Of a stretch of 64,000 bases of DNA, positions 19,664 through 27,940 are shown one piece after another; position 1 is the stretch's first letter; each line of letters starts with the position of its first letter. Below the pieces are notes generated by a model. It did no database searches, was not told the origin of the DNA, and saw only the letters and a program-made list of their open reading frames with translations. Origin of the DNA: Eutrophobius brisbanensis (GTDB taxonomy: Bacteria > Pseudomonadota > Gammaproteobacteria > Eutrophobiales > Eutrophobiaceae); NCBI GenBank assembly GCA_038131795.1, contig JAYPQE010000003.1, positions 1,798,001 through 1,862,000 of the forward strand. Reading direction: 5' to 3'. The translations under genes and the position numbers were made by a program.

Positions 19664-20701
19664 ATGAAAGGCTTTTTATATCAGGTTTTCACGGTTACAT
19701 TAGGACTATTTTTCCTGATGAACAACATTCAGGCCCAGGGAATGAATAACCTCCCCCTGGTCAAGATCATCGCCACCGGGGGCACCATTGCCAATACTGC
19801 CCAGGGTCGGTTGAGTGTGGATGAAGTATTAAAAGACATCCCGGAGATACGTGACATTGCAAATATTGAAATTCGCGATTACATAAGGGTGGGGAGTTCT
19901 GAGATCACCCTGCAAAACTGGCTGGATATTGCCCGCATCATCACCGAGGAATTAAATAACAATCCCGATATTACAGGCGTGGTTGTCACTCACGGTTCAA
20001 ATACCTCTGAAGAGACCGGTTACTTTCTGAACCTGGTGCTGGACACCGATAAACCTGTGGTACTCACCGCTGCACAACGCCAACGGACCATGTACAGTGA
20101 GGACAGCTCCCGGAACTTCATTGATGCGGTCAGGGTTGCGGCCCACCCGAATGCTGGTGGTAGAGGTGTGATGCTGGTGGTCAATGAAATGGTCCATTCG
20201 GTACGGGATGTGACCAAGACATTGAGTTACCGGGTGGAGACCTGGAACTCCGGAGACCTGGGTGCCATGGGCCTGACTGATACCGATATGATCCGGTTTT
20301 ACCATCGTCCGGAATACCGCCATACCACAACCAGTGAACTTCGCCTTGGGAATATTACCCGTGCCAATCAACTCCCCCGAGTGGACGTCTTTTACGCCTA
20401 TTCTGATGCCGGACCGGAACTGGTCCAGGCCGCGGTGGATGCCGGTGCCAAAGGCATCGTAGTGGCAGGCTTTCCAACGGGTGGGACACCACCTGTGGTC
20501 ACAGAAAAATTACGTGAACTGGAAGCTGACGGCATCGCTATCGTCATGGGGAACCGCGGCGGCCGCGGCCGTATCCAGACCAACCGGGAGTTTATCTCTG
20601 CAGATAACCTCACCCCACAAAAGGCAAGGATATTGCTGATGATGGCATTGGCAAACAAGGTGCCGCTGGACAGGATTGAAGAGGTGTTTAGTACGTATTA
20701 G
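19664..20701 (+). CDS. Exported type II asparaginase-like amidohydrolase
   Basis: A 345-aa member of the L-asparaginase/glutaminase family with a signal peptide (about 1-25, ending IQAQ), so periplasmic. The nucleophile Thr sits in ATGGTIA (Thr41), a GSSE loop at 77-80, and the Lys motif RDVTKT is kept. The second active-site motif, usually THGTDT, reads THGSNTSEET (109-118): the catalytic Thr is Ser112 and the Asp that holds the substrate amino group is Asn113. This suggests a changed substrate rather than ordinary asparagine; it could still be an amidase. It is a single gene with no direct partner. Confidence 0.85.
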   Translation: MKGFLYQVFTVTLGLFFLMNNIQAQGMNNLPLVKIIATGGTIANTAQGRLSVDEVLKDIPEIRDIANIEIRDYIRVGSSEITLQNWLDIARIITEELNNNPDITGVVVTHGSNTSEETGYFLNLVLDTDKPVVLTAAQRQRTMYSEDSSRNFIDAVRVAAHPNAGGRGVMLVVNEMVHSVRDVTKTLSYRVETWNSGDLGAMGLTDTDMIRFYHRPEYRHTTTSELRLGNITRANQLPRVDVFYAYSDAGPELVQAAVDAGAKGIVVAGFPTGGTPPVVTEKLRELEADGIAIVMGNRGGRGRIQTNREFISADNLTPQKARILLMMALANKVPLDRIEEVFSTY

Positions 20702-21035
20702 TCAGTGAGGGGTTAGGAGTTAAGAGTGAGGTGAACCAACGCTTAATTATTAAGAACTACATAGCCGTTATTTTATACACCAGGCCGTCATTCCGGGAGC
20801 GCAAAGCGCAACCCGGAATCCAGTCGATACAATAAGCGCCGTAGGTGCATTAAATATATTGGATTCCCGCCTACGCGGGAATGACGGAGGGGTTTTGTTC
20901 CGCTCCTTCGGATGACCGGATTTGAGTACGCCTTACGTTTAACGTTTTACAAAACAACCTTCAAAAATCTTGTTAATCTTGTAAATCCTGTCTATTCCAT
21001 TACTGGATTCCCGCCTTCGCGGGAATGATGAATTC
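20702..21035. repeat. Repeat-filled convergent intergenic region
   Basis: Holds a TGAGGGGTTAGGAGT sequence at 20703-20735, a composite palindrome (20785-20825) followed by a small GCGCC stem, an inverted partner TTGGATTCCCGCCTACGCGG.. (20858-20887), and a further palindrome at 21002-21030. Paired, oppositely oriented palindromes resemble BIME-type arrangements. No gene is seen. Confidence 0.7.
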
Positions 21036-21060
21036 AAAAGACCGCCATAGGCGGTCTTTT
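21036..21060. terminator. Bidirectional hairpin terminator
   Basis: AAAAGACCGCC / ATA / GGCGGTCTTTT, an 11-base perfect stem with a T run to the right and Ts within the stem to the left. It lies just past the stop of the leftward DRE-TIM gene. Confidence 0.8.
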
Positions 21061-21104
21061 TATATAAGCGTTTTTACTCCTAACGTCTCACACCTATCTA
21101 CTGA

Positions 21105-22310
21105 TCAATTTACTACCCTCTCCACGACACTACGGAATTCATCATCCGTCACCAGCCGTTTGTTACTGGTACCGATCTCCTTGACCTCAGCCAGGATCGC
21201 GCCGCGTTTGTCTTCGGGTATGGTCAAACCTAACTCCTCACCTTTCATATCGATACTGGCCAGACCACTCTTTTTACCCAGGACGATCTTGCGTTCTGCA
21301 GCAACAACCTCTGAAGAATAAGGTTCAATGGAATCCGGCACATGGAACTGGCTGACCACGCCGCCGCTCTCGCGGGTATAGAGAAATTCTCCCACCACCG
21401 GCTTCCAGCCTTCCACTGTGTATTGACCTGCCTGCTGTACCAGTTTGGAAATCTCCCGGGCCCTGGTCAGATCCATTTCTACTGGTACGTGGTATAACCC
21501 TTGCAGGGCCAATGCCACCTCACAGATGTCGGCATTACCGGCACGCTCGCCCATACCATTGATGGTACCCTGAACCCAGCTGGCCCCGCCACGGACCGCT
21601 GCTATGGCCGAAGCCGTGGCCAGACCAAAGTCATTATGGCCATGCCAGTGAACATCAATGTCCGGACCTACCCAGCTTTTTACTTCTCTTATCAGGTTAC
21701 CCACTGTCTCCGGGGCACACACACCAATAGTATCTACAATGGAGACCTCTTCGGCACCGTGCTCAATGGCGGCGGCATAGACATCTTTTAAATAACCAAG
21801 ATCACTGCGGGTGGAGTCCACGGCAAAGAAATTGATCTTCTTAATTCCAGAATCCTTGGCATATTTCACTGCATCGGTGACCTTGCCCATGACCTTCTCA
21901 CGGGTAAAACCAAAGGCCTTCATCTTGCGGTCACTGGTGGTGATCTCAATCAATAAATATTCGGTACCCAGTTCTAAATGGGCATCGATGTCCGCCTGCA
22001 CAGCACGGGAAAAGCCCCATATCTCGGCCTCAAGACCGGCCTCAAGGATGCGTTTGACCGCGCGGGTGTCTTCATCGGAAACTCGGGGAAAACCAGACTC
22101 GATACGACCGATTCCCAGCTCTGATAACTTGCAGGCGATCTGGAATTTGTCCTCAGCAGAAAAACACACACCCACGGACTGCTCACCATCGCGTAATGTT
22201 GTGTCATAGAATCTTACCGGTTTGGAACGGTCAAACCCGTCCTGAACATTGTCGGCTTCATTTAAATCTGTGGTCCAGAACTTATCTCTGGGTAAATCGG
22301 TTACTTTCAC
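21105..22310 (-). CDS. DRE-TIM metallolyase, homocitrate/isopropylmalate synthase-like
   Basis: A 401-aa enzyme of the family that joins acetyl-CoA (or another acyl-CoA) to a 2-oxo acid, including homocitrate, isopropylmalate and citramalate synthases. The catalytic signature DTTLRDGEQ lies at 36-44, the metal pair within HWHGHND at 221-227, and GMGERAGNAD follows. The length fits homocitrate synthase or short IPMS; the long regulatory LeuA_dimer domain of classical LeuA is absent, so feedback by leucine is not expected. No leuB/C/D or lys genes are nearby, suggesting a catabolic or specialised role. It is a single gene with its own terminator at 21036-21060. Confidence 0.85.
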   Translation of the reverse strand: MKVTDLPRDKFWTTDLNEADNVQDGFDRSKPVRFYDTTLRDGEQSVGVCFSAEDKFQIACKLSELGIGRIESGFPRVSDEDTRAVKRILEAGLEAEIWGFSRAVQADIDAHLELGTEYLLIEITTSDRKMKAFGFTREKVMGKVTDAVKYAKDSGIKKINFFAVDSTRSDLGYLKDVYAAAIEHGAEEVSIVDTIGVCAPETVGNLIREVKSWVGPDIDVHWHGHNDFGLATASAIAAVRGGASWVQGTINGMGERAGNADICEVALALQGLYHVPVEMDLTRAREISKLVQQAGQYTVEGWKPVVGEFLYTRESGGVVSQFHVPDSIEPYSSEVVAAERKIVLGKKSGLASIDMKGEELGLTIPEDKRGAILAEVKEIGTSNKRLVTDDEFRSVVERVVN

Positions 22311-22506
22311 AGTCTGTTCTCCTGTAAATTAAGGTGAATTTAGAAAATGATATATCTAATGATGGCCCTGCGTCATTTTTACTGGAATTTCAGTAGCTTA
22401 TGGTTTAACCCAATCAGTGTTGCATACGGCTTTGTTGGGTTTATCCTGAAATATCGCCTGGTCAACAATATAAACCATGGGTCAGGCCGAAACAAGGGAA
22501 CTGACC
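22311..22506 (-). promoter_or_regulatory. Upstream region of the DRE-TIM gene
   Basis: Non-coding region between the terminator of the ThDP-enzyme operon and the DRE-TIM gene. AGGAGAACAGA lies just before the gene start. The promoter should lie here; no operator is recognised. Confidence 0.4.
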
Positions 22507-22536
22507 ATAAAAAAAAGGGGCGCCAGGCGCCCCCTT
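22507..22536 (-). terminator. Terminator of cytochrome/ThDP-enzyme operon
   Basis: On the minus strand, a GGGGCGC/GCGCCCC stem is followed by eight Ts (the A run at 22509-22516 on the plus strand), about 80 bases after the ThDP enzyme stop. Confidence 0.85.
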
Positions 22537-22616
22537 TGAGTGATGAAATATGAGCTTGGATAATGGACGGATCCAAGATAAACGGATCCGTCCTTATAAT
22601 ATAACGCAGATATAAA

Positions 22617-24524
22617 TTAGACCTTACGACTTCGAAGATCGGCCACAGAAAACTTCTGATACTGGGTCAAGCCGGCACCGGTACCCCAGGAGGCCGTGCG
22701 GGCATCGATCATATAGGGCCGACCATCAGCCAGGGTCCTGAAGCCACGCTCTATGGCAGGTCTTACCTGATCGCTGTTAGAAACAACCTCGCCCTTGATG
22801 CCATAAACTGAAGCCAGTTTGGCAAAGTCCATATCAGGATCGCCAAGGAAAGAGACATAATCACGGTTTGCCGAACCGGCATCGCCTCCACCCATAATCC
22901 GGTATCGGGTAGCCTCATAACTGCGGTTATTCAATATGACAGTAAGCACCGGTACATCATAACGCGACATGGACCAAAGGGAGTCTGTCTGGCCAAACAT
23001 GAATCCCCCGTCCCCCTGAATGGAGACCACCTGCCTGTCCGGCAATGCCAGTTTCACACCGATGGATGCACCTACTCCCCAGCCCAGGGCCATGCCGGTG
23101 GTACGGCCTATCTTCAGGCGCCCATTGGGGCTGAAGTTAATATGACTGACGGTGCGTTCACCCCGGCCAAGCTCTTCAACGACCACGGCATCGGGATCCA
23201 TCATCTGGTCTAACTCATACAGGATTCTCTGCCAAGGTACCGGATCTCCCTTACTGCGCCTGCCGGCTTCCAGGGTTCCGGCATGCTTGCCAGTAGAATA
23301 GATGGCAACCTTAGTCCGGCGATCTTCCGTGCGGCGCCTGAGCTGACGTTCACTGGCCATACTCTTGATAGCCTGAACCAGGTCTTTGGCAATGAGGTCA
23401 ATATCTCCCACCAGTCCTACTGCTGTAGGGACGTTCCTGCCAACCTTTTCGGGATCGACACTTGCGTGGATTAATGGGATACGCCGACCGCGCATAAACC
23501 CTTCCATTCCCTGTTGGGCACGGGTACCCAGGCTGATGACACAATCGATCTGTTTGGGATTATGTTGATGGTAACTTGGCAGGTTCAGCAAATACCCTAT
23601 GTGTAATGGATGGTAGTTTGGAAAATCACAATGAAAGCTCCTGGAATGCTGCGCCACCGGAATGGCCAGCAATTCTGCCAGTTCAACAACCGATTCCGTG
23701 GCATGACACTGACTTACCTCAAACCCCACTTCCATCAGGGGAGACTCTGCTTCCAGGAGAAACTTTGCAGCCCGTTCAATTTCACTGGGATCTGCTCTCA
23801 AATCCATGGATACATTAACAGCTTCCTTTGAATAGATGGTGGATGTGACATCGGAAGCATAAAGGTGATCACGCGGGACACGGATATGTGTAGGGCCACC
23901 GGGCATGACATTGGAGAGCTTATAGGCGCGCCGGATCCATTCTGGCATACGCCTGGGGTCATGTACCACCCATTGCCATTTCGAATAGGGCTTTACCCCC
24001 TCTGCCCAATCATCCAGGTCTTCATGGCCATCACGGCCTTCTGACCGTGAGTCCGCATGATCAGCAATGATCACCAGTGGTGTCCTGTCCTTCATTGCGT
24101 TGTACATATTGGAGCTGGCATTGGGTGAACCCACCCTGCTAAACATACAATACCCGGTTTTACCCGAGGCCTTGGCATAACCATCGGCAATGGACACCAC
24201 CTGGCCCTCATGGGTGGCCTGTATCAAGGTGAGCTTACCGGGTCGGCTAACGAGGGAATCGCATATGGGGCCTAAGCCGGAGCCGTTGGCAATAAACAGG
24301 TACTCTGCACCTGTCTCCAGCATCTGGTCTACCATGAGATCAGAGCCCGTACCGGTGACTGAGCGTGTATAGCCTTCTGGCATGGATGAACCCGGGATAA
24401 ACGGTTCTACTGCAGCCAATGCCGACTTTGCCGCTGTTGCCCCATAACTTGCCGCTGCCATGCCGGCGAGGAATCCCCGCCTGGAAATCTTTGCATTGAT
24501 TAGGTCGTTAACTAATGTACGCAT
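22617..24524 (-). CDS. Tat-exported ThDP-dependent enzyme (acetolactate synthase family)
   Basis: A 635-aa thiamine-diphosphate enzyme of the acetolactate synthase/benzoylformate decarboxylase/oxidase group. ThDP motif GDG at 504-506 and NN at 532-533 are in the right spacing, and the activating Glu is in THEGQVV (Glu106). Unusually, the N-terminus is a twin-arginine leader: SRRGFLAG (14-21) followed by an Ala-rich hydrophobic stretch to about 38, so the folded, cofactor-loaded enzyme should be exported. The gene starts 24 bases after a c-type cytochrome gene on the same strand. A periplasmic 2-oxo acid decarboxylating dehydrogenase that hands electrons to the cytochrome is the simplest reading (inference). 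The FAD site of acetolactate synthases is not evident by eye. Confidence 0.85.
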   Translation of the reverse strand: MRTLVNDLINAKISRRGFLAGMAAASYGATAAKSALAAVEPFIPGSSMPEGYTRSVTGTGSDLMVDQMLETGAEYLFIANGSGLGPICDSLVSRPGKLTLIQATHEGQVVSIADGYAKASGKTGYCMFSRVGSPNASSNMYNAMKDRTPLVIIADHADSRSEGRDGHEDLDDWAEGVKPYSKWQWVVHDPRRMPEWIRRAYKLSNVMPGGPTHIRVPRDHLYASDVTSTIYSKEAVNVSMDLRADPSEIERAAKFLLEAESPLMEVGFEVSQCHATESVVELAELLAIPVAQHSRSFHCDFPNYHPLHIGYLLNLPSYHQHNPKQIDCVISLGTRAQQGMEGFMRGRRIPLIHASVDPEKVGRNVPTAVGLVGDIDLIAKDLVQAIKSMASERQLRRRTEDRRTKVAIYSTGKHAGTLEAGRRSKGDPVPWQRILYELDQMMDPDAVVVEELGRGERTVSHINFSPNGRLKIGRTTGMALGWGVGASIGVKLALPDRQVVSIQGDGGFMFGQTDSLWSMSRYDVPVLTVILNNRSYEATRYRIMGGGDAGSANRDYVSFLGDPDMDFAKLASVYGIKGEVVSNSDQVRPAIERGFRTLADGRPYMIDARTASWGTGAGLTQYQKFSVADLRSRKV

Positions 24525-24548
24525 ATTTGCCCCCGAATCATTCTCTGG

Positions 24549-24845
24549 TTATCTATCTGTTGCCAGATTATTAATTAGATAATTCTTTATGATATCCAGG
24601 TCATCAACATCAAGTGATGCACCCCTGGCCACCATGTCATAGACTGCATTTTCCCATTCCTGTGCGTTTAGGTTTACGCGGGTAAGATGGCCCAGTCCAT
24701 GACATTGGGTGCAGGCCACAAAGATCTCATTTCTACCCTCACCTTCCGGGAAAGCCTCCTGGGCCAGTAAGCCTGATTCAAAATAAAAGCCCAGAAGTAT
24801 GAACAGAAAAATCTTAAAAAGGTATCTGATGCTTTGTAACTTCAT
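24549..24845 (-). CDS. Small periplasmic c-type cytochrome
   Basis: A 98-aa protein with a signal peptide (about 1-28, ending LLAQ) and a single haem-binding CTQCH (45-49); a downstream Met in DMVARGA is a candidate sixth ligand. ATG at 24845 is chosen because AAGGAG (24851-24856) is spaced 5 bases from it; an in-frame GTG at 24848 is too close. It is the first gene of a two-gene unit with the Tat-exported ThDP enzyme, so it probably accepts that enzyme's electrons. Confidence 0.88.
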   Translation of the reverse strand: MKLQSIRYLFKIFLFILLGFYFESGLLAQEAFPEGEGRNEIFVACTQCHGLGHLTRVNLNAQEWENAVYDMVARGASLDVDDLDIIKNYLINNLATDR

Positions 24846-25010
24846 CACATCTCCTTATATGGATCGTTATAATTTCTTTTTATTGAATCCAGTATAGTCA
24901 GGGGTTAAATTAGATACAATATAAATTCTGGTTAACAGTTATAATAGCTAAACACATAAAACTTTTGCTAATATTTACCCTTATAACTCAATAATAAACA
25001 GGATAAAATC

Positions 25011-25739
25011 ATGCCGTTACTAGAAGATTCTATCAATGAACTGGTTACCGCCAATCACATCCTTGCCAAAGAAGGCGTGGTGGATTCCTTTGGTCATATC
25101 AGTATCCGCCACCCGGAGAACCCGGAACATTACCTGCTCTCCTGTTCACGGGCACCGGAATGTATCAAGAATGAAGATATTATGGAGTTTAAACTGGACG
25201 GTGAACCGGTTGATCCAAAAGACCGTGATCCTTATGCAGAACGGGCCATTCACGGTGCGATTTATGAAGCCAGGCCCGAGATTATGTCTGTGGTCCATAA
25301 CCACAGTCCCAATGTGATTCCGTTTGGCGTCACCGGTTGCCCGTTAAAGCCACTCATGCATATGGCGGCCGGTATGGGCGCTGATATGCCCATCTGGGAT
25401 TCCAGAACCAACTTTGGAGACACAACATTGCTGGTTACCACCATGGAGATGGGCAGGGACCTGGCTGCCATGGTGGGCGATCACCGTGCGGCTCTAATGC
25501 GGGGCCATGGTTGCGTGGTTCTGGGAAAGTCTGTGAGGGAAGCCGTATTCAGTTCCATCTATCTTGAGATCAATGCAGAGCTGCAGTTCAAGTCCAACAC
25601 CCTGGGCGATATTACCTTTTTAAGTGACGGCGAAGTAGAGGCCATATTAAAACGCCGTGGTCCTTATACCTTTGAACGTGCCTGGGAACGCTGGTGCATG
25701 CGCGCCAACCGGCCTTACGAACCGGCCCCCAGAGACTAA
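25011..25739 (+). CDS. Class II aldolase/adducin-family protein
   Basis: A 242-aa cytoplasmic protein of the zinc aldolase family (fuculose-phosphate, ribulose-phosphate and related aldolases, epimerases and decarboxylases). The metal site is visible: HNH at 97-99 (VVHNHSP) and the later His in MRGHGCVV, with the acid in DPYAERAIHGA (about 74-84). The N-terminal SFGHISIRHPENP matches the family's usual G-N-x-S-x-R-type phosphate loop, but here reads GHISIR. It is divergent from the cytochrome/ThDP operon. The substrate is unknown. Confidence 0.88.
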   Translation: MPLLEDSINELVTANHILAKEGVVDSFGHISIRHPENPEHYLLSCSRAPECIKNEDIMEFKLDGEPVDPKDRDPYAERAIHGAIYEARPEIMSVVHNHSPNVIPFGVTGCPLKPLMHMAAGMGADMPIWDSRTNFGDTTLLVTTMEMGRDLAAMVGDHRAALMRGHGCVVLGKSVREAVFSSIYLEINAELQFKSNTLGDITFLSDGEVEAILKRRGPYTFERAWERWCMRANRPYEPAPRD

Positions 25740-25766
25740 ATAACTATATATCCAACAGAGGACGAC

Positions 25767-25980
25767 TAGAACCTGTCTCAAAATTGGAGGTTTTGGCTTT
25801 AGGCGAGGCCAGAGCCTTCCGACAAATCTATCTGGAACAGATTTGGGCAGCTTTGCTGGCCGAAGACCGAGGCACAGGGATGTGCCGAGTCAAAAGCGGA
25901 GTTTATATATTAATAAATGAGCATTTGAGGAAGACGATAACGAAGCATAAAGACAAAAGATCCACTTTGAGATGGTTCTA
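25767..25980. mobile_element. MITE-like element, about 214 bp
   Basis: The ends are inverted repeats: left TAGAACCTGTCTCAAAATTG (from 25767) and right, read on the other strand, TAGAACCATCTCAAAGTGGA (ending 25980), about 20 bases with few differences. The interior has no gene and contains a second imperfect inverted pair (GAGGCCAGAGC / GCTTTGCTGGCC). A non-autonomous transposon remnant or MITE is the best explanation; a target-site duplication is not clear. Confidence 0.55.
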
Positions 25981-26004
25981 AAAAAAAGGGCGCTTACGCG
26001 CCCC
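25980..26004 (-). terminator. Hairpin terminator, minus strand
   Basis: GGGCGC / TTAC / GCGCCC with a run of As on the plus strand (25980-25987), which gives Ts after the stem on the minus strand. Confidence 0.65.
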
Positions 26005-26119
26005 TTCATTCCCCACGATACAACTTCTTCCCCTAATAGATTTAAGTTGTGAGTAAAATAGTATGCAAGGTTTATTTATTAGTCAAACTAATTACGTAAA
26101 ATGATATTTGAATGTTAAT

Positions 26120-26400
26120 CTAATTTTTATGACTAGTCGCTATGGACGTCAACAAGGCTGGATCAATCGGCGGTGCATTTCCACGCCAGATAATATGCAT
26201 ATCGGGGCGGAGTAAAAATAGTTTGTAGCCTTCATAAACTTCAACAGCATGAAGGTCATCCAGTGATAAGACTTCAAACGCTGCCCCTGATTTCTCAAAT
26301 CCAGTAATCAATTCCGATAAATCCAATTCATCATTATCAAACCTGAGCAAGGTATAGCCCTTGCCAATACGGTCCTGAAAGTGTCCGCAAAGCGGACTCA
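26120..26400 (-). pseudogene. C-terminal remnant of FAD-dependent aromatic monooxygenase
   Basis: The frame continues to 26506 (128 aa), but only about the last 95 residues look like a real protein: GKGYTLLRF, SLDDLHAVEVYEGYKLFLLR, PDMHIIWRGNAPP. This is the thioredoxin-like C-terminal domain pattern of FAD_binding_3 hydroxylases (PheA/TfdB/MhpA type), in which the domain ends LVRPD-x-HVAWRG. The FAD and substrate domains are missing; upstream sequence is a palindromic repeat (26413-26462) and AT-rich DNA. It is therefore a decayed gene end, cut near a dispersed palindrome. Confidence 0.65.
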
Positions 26401-26412
26401 TTGTTTCAGTAC

Positions 26413-26462
26413 ATTCCCGTTCCCGCCTACTATCCGCGGGGACAAGCTCTGTGCGGGAATGA
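26413..26462. repeat. Dispersed palindrome at monooxygenase relic
   Basis: CATTCCCGTTCCCGCCTACT...GTGCGGGAATGAGG, an expanded member of the TGGATTCCCG/CGGGAATGACG palindrome family, sits where recognisable monooxygenase sequence stops. Confidence 0.55.
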
Positions 26463-26526
26463 GGATGCTTTTTTATAATTGATAATCTTAATAATATTTG
26501 TCTCAAGGTTTTTTGATATACCTCAT

Positions 26527-26558
26527 AAAAAAACCGGGATAGTTTTCCCGGTTTTTTT
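26527..26558. terminator. Bidirectional terminator before bicupin gene
   Basis: AAAAAAACCGGGA / TAGTTT / TCCCGGTTTTTTT; it ends the leftward bicupin gene at 26576 and works in both directions. Confidence 0.85.
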
Positions 26559-26575
26559 ATATCTAACGACCAACC

Positions 26576-27688
26576 TTAAAGTGGTGGCAAGGTTGCCTTT
26601 TCTGCCTCGTAGGAGTCACCCATCTTGGACTCCAGGCCTTTTTCTGCCAGGGCATCAGCAAACTTGGTCCGCACCAAATCACTCTCATCCGCGTAGTCAA
26701 TCTGGTGTCCACCAATACGGCGGCTGATCCAGGCCTTGGGTACACCCTGGGCATTTCGAATGGCCACACCTTCGTACTTGAACGCCAGGTATCGTGCCGG
26801 AGTTGTTCCGGTATTGAAATGCTGATGGAACCACATATTCGGTGGAGTAACCAGGGTCCCTGGTTTCCATGGATAGACCTTGGGTTCCTCACCCTCAGGC
26901 CACATCAATGAATACCCTTCACCGGCGAGTATGATCACGTGGGCACCCGGACCATGGGCATGGGCCTTTTTATATGTCCCAACCGGAAACTGGGAGATAT
27001 GAGTATTCATGGAACTCTTGGCTAGGTTAAAACGGATATGGCCGCCACCGGCACCGCGTTCCTTGGCCTCGATCAACGGCAGGTTAACTGCGTCTGTGAC
27101 AAAGTTGGTGAGCAGCATCAGACCATCAACATCTTCCTTGGGCGCAAAGTAATCCGGCTCACCTGAGAACCGGCCCTTGAAGTCATATGGGGTGTTAAAA
27201 ATAAATTCTGGATCTTCATAAACATTCATAATTGGTGGCAAATTGGTCACAGCAACAAACCGGACCTTTTCAGAGCCAGAACCATTGAAATGTTGATGCA
27301 TGGTATTCAAGGGTATGGAGAACAGGGCACCTGCCTGCCATTCAAACGAAACCTTCTGACCGGCCTCATTCCAGACTTCTGTGGAGCCACGACCGCTGAG
27401 GATCATAATCATTTCTTCATAAAGCTGACGCTGTGGATTGAGTTTTTCACCCGGGTCAATCTCACAGACATAACAGTCGTTTGAGGTACGGGAGGCATCG
27501 TGGTTAAGGAAGACACCATGGCCATTTCGCCTGGCCCAGGGCTTCAATTCTATGGTATTTAAATCTTCCTGATAGATTCCGTCCTTGATCTCCAGTCCTT
27601 CATCTTTTACCCAGCGGGTGTAAGGCGTTTCTTTTTCCTTAGCAAATTTTTTGGCTGTTTCATCAGAAACAATTGCGTCTTTGGCCAT
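26576..27688 (-). CDS. Cytoplasmic bicupin protein
   Basis: A 370-aa protein with two cupin domains. The first covers about 70-165, with YEEMIMILSGRGSTEVW and IPLNTMHQHFN; the second about 225-325, with KKAHAHGPGAHVIILAGEGY and PPNMWFHQHFN. Metal-binding His patterns are clearest in the second domain. There is no signal peptide. Bicupins include ring-cleavage dioxygenases, oxalate decarboxylases and isomerases; the reaction here is not recognised. A paralogue with a signal peptide lies at 29825, and two single-cupin genes at 53429-54660 share the same HQHFN core. An inverted repeat in the leader (27714-27744) may regulate it. Confidence 0.82.
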   Translation of the reverse strand: MAKDAIVSDETAKKFAKEKETPYTRWVKDEGLEIKDGIYQEDLNTIELKPWARRNGHGVFLNHDASRTSNDCYVCEIDPGEKLNPQRQLYEEMIMILSGRGSTEVWNEAGQKVSFEWQAGALFSIPLNTMHQHFNGSGSEKVRFVAVTNLPPIMNVYEDPEFIFNTPYDFKGRFSGEPDYFAPKEDVDGLMLLTNFVTDAVNLPLIEAKERGAGGGHIRFNLAKSSMNTHISQFPVGTYKKAHAHGPGAHVIILAGEGYSLMWPEGEEPKVYPWKPGTLVTPPNMWFHQHFNTGTTPARYLAFKYEGVAIRNAQGVPKAWISRRIGGHQIDYADESDLVRTKFADALAEKGLESKMGDSYEAEKATLPPL

Positions 27689-27713
27689 TATCCTGTTCCT
27701 CTTTATTATCGTG

Positions 27714-27744
27714 GGTGTGAATATCCCCTTCCTGGATTCACACC
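27714..27744. promoter_or_regulatory. Inverted repeat upstream of bicupin start
   Basis: GGTGTGAAT at 27714-27722 is mirrored by ATTCACACC at 27736-27744, with a further TCC/GGA pair inside. It lies 26-56 bases upstream of the ATG at 27688: a candidate operator or leader hairpin. Confidence 0.45.
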
Positions 27745-27940
27745 TATTTCAAGTGATTAGTGTTTATTCCTCGGTGGGACTGTCAGCATGTGGGCATACC
27801 TGTGGTGATGCCAACCCCGGTAATTATAACTTCTGTACTATTATGCAGCAACAAACCACAGGCAAAAACCCTTCTATTTCCCTTATTTTTTAAGGAAAAT
27901 GAGTGTTTACCCATGCATCTGAAGCACATAATGACCGATA

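Noticed and set aside
25694..25981. 95-aa frame over the aldolase end and the MITE
   Set aside because: It overlaps the aldolase gene and runs through the inverted-repeat element; no ribosome site or recognisable protein.
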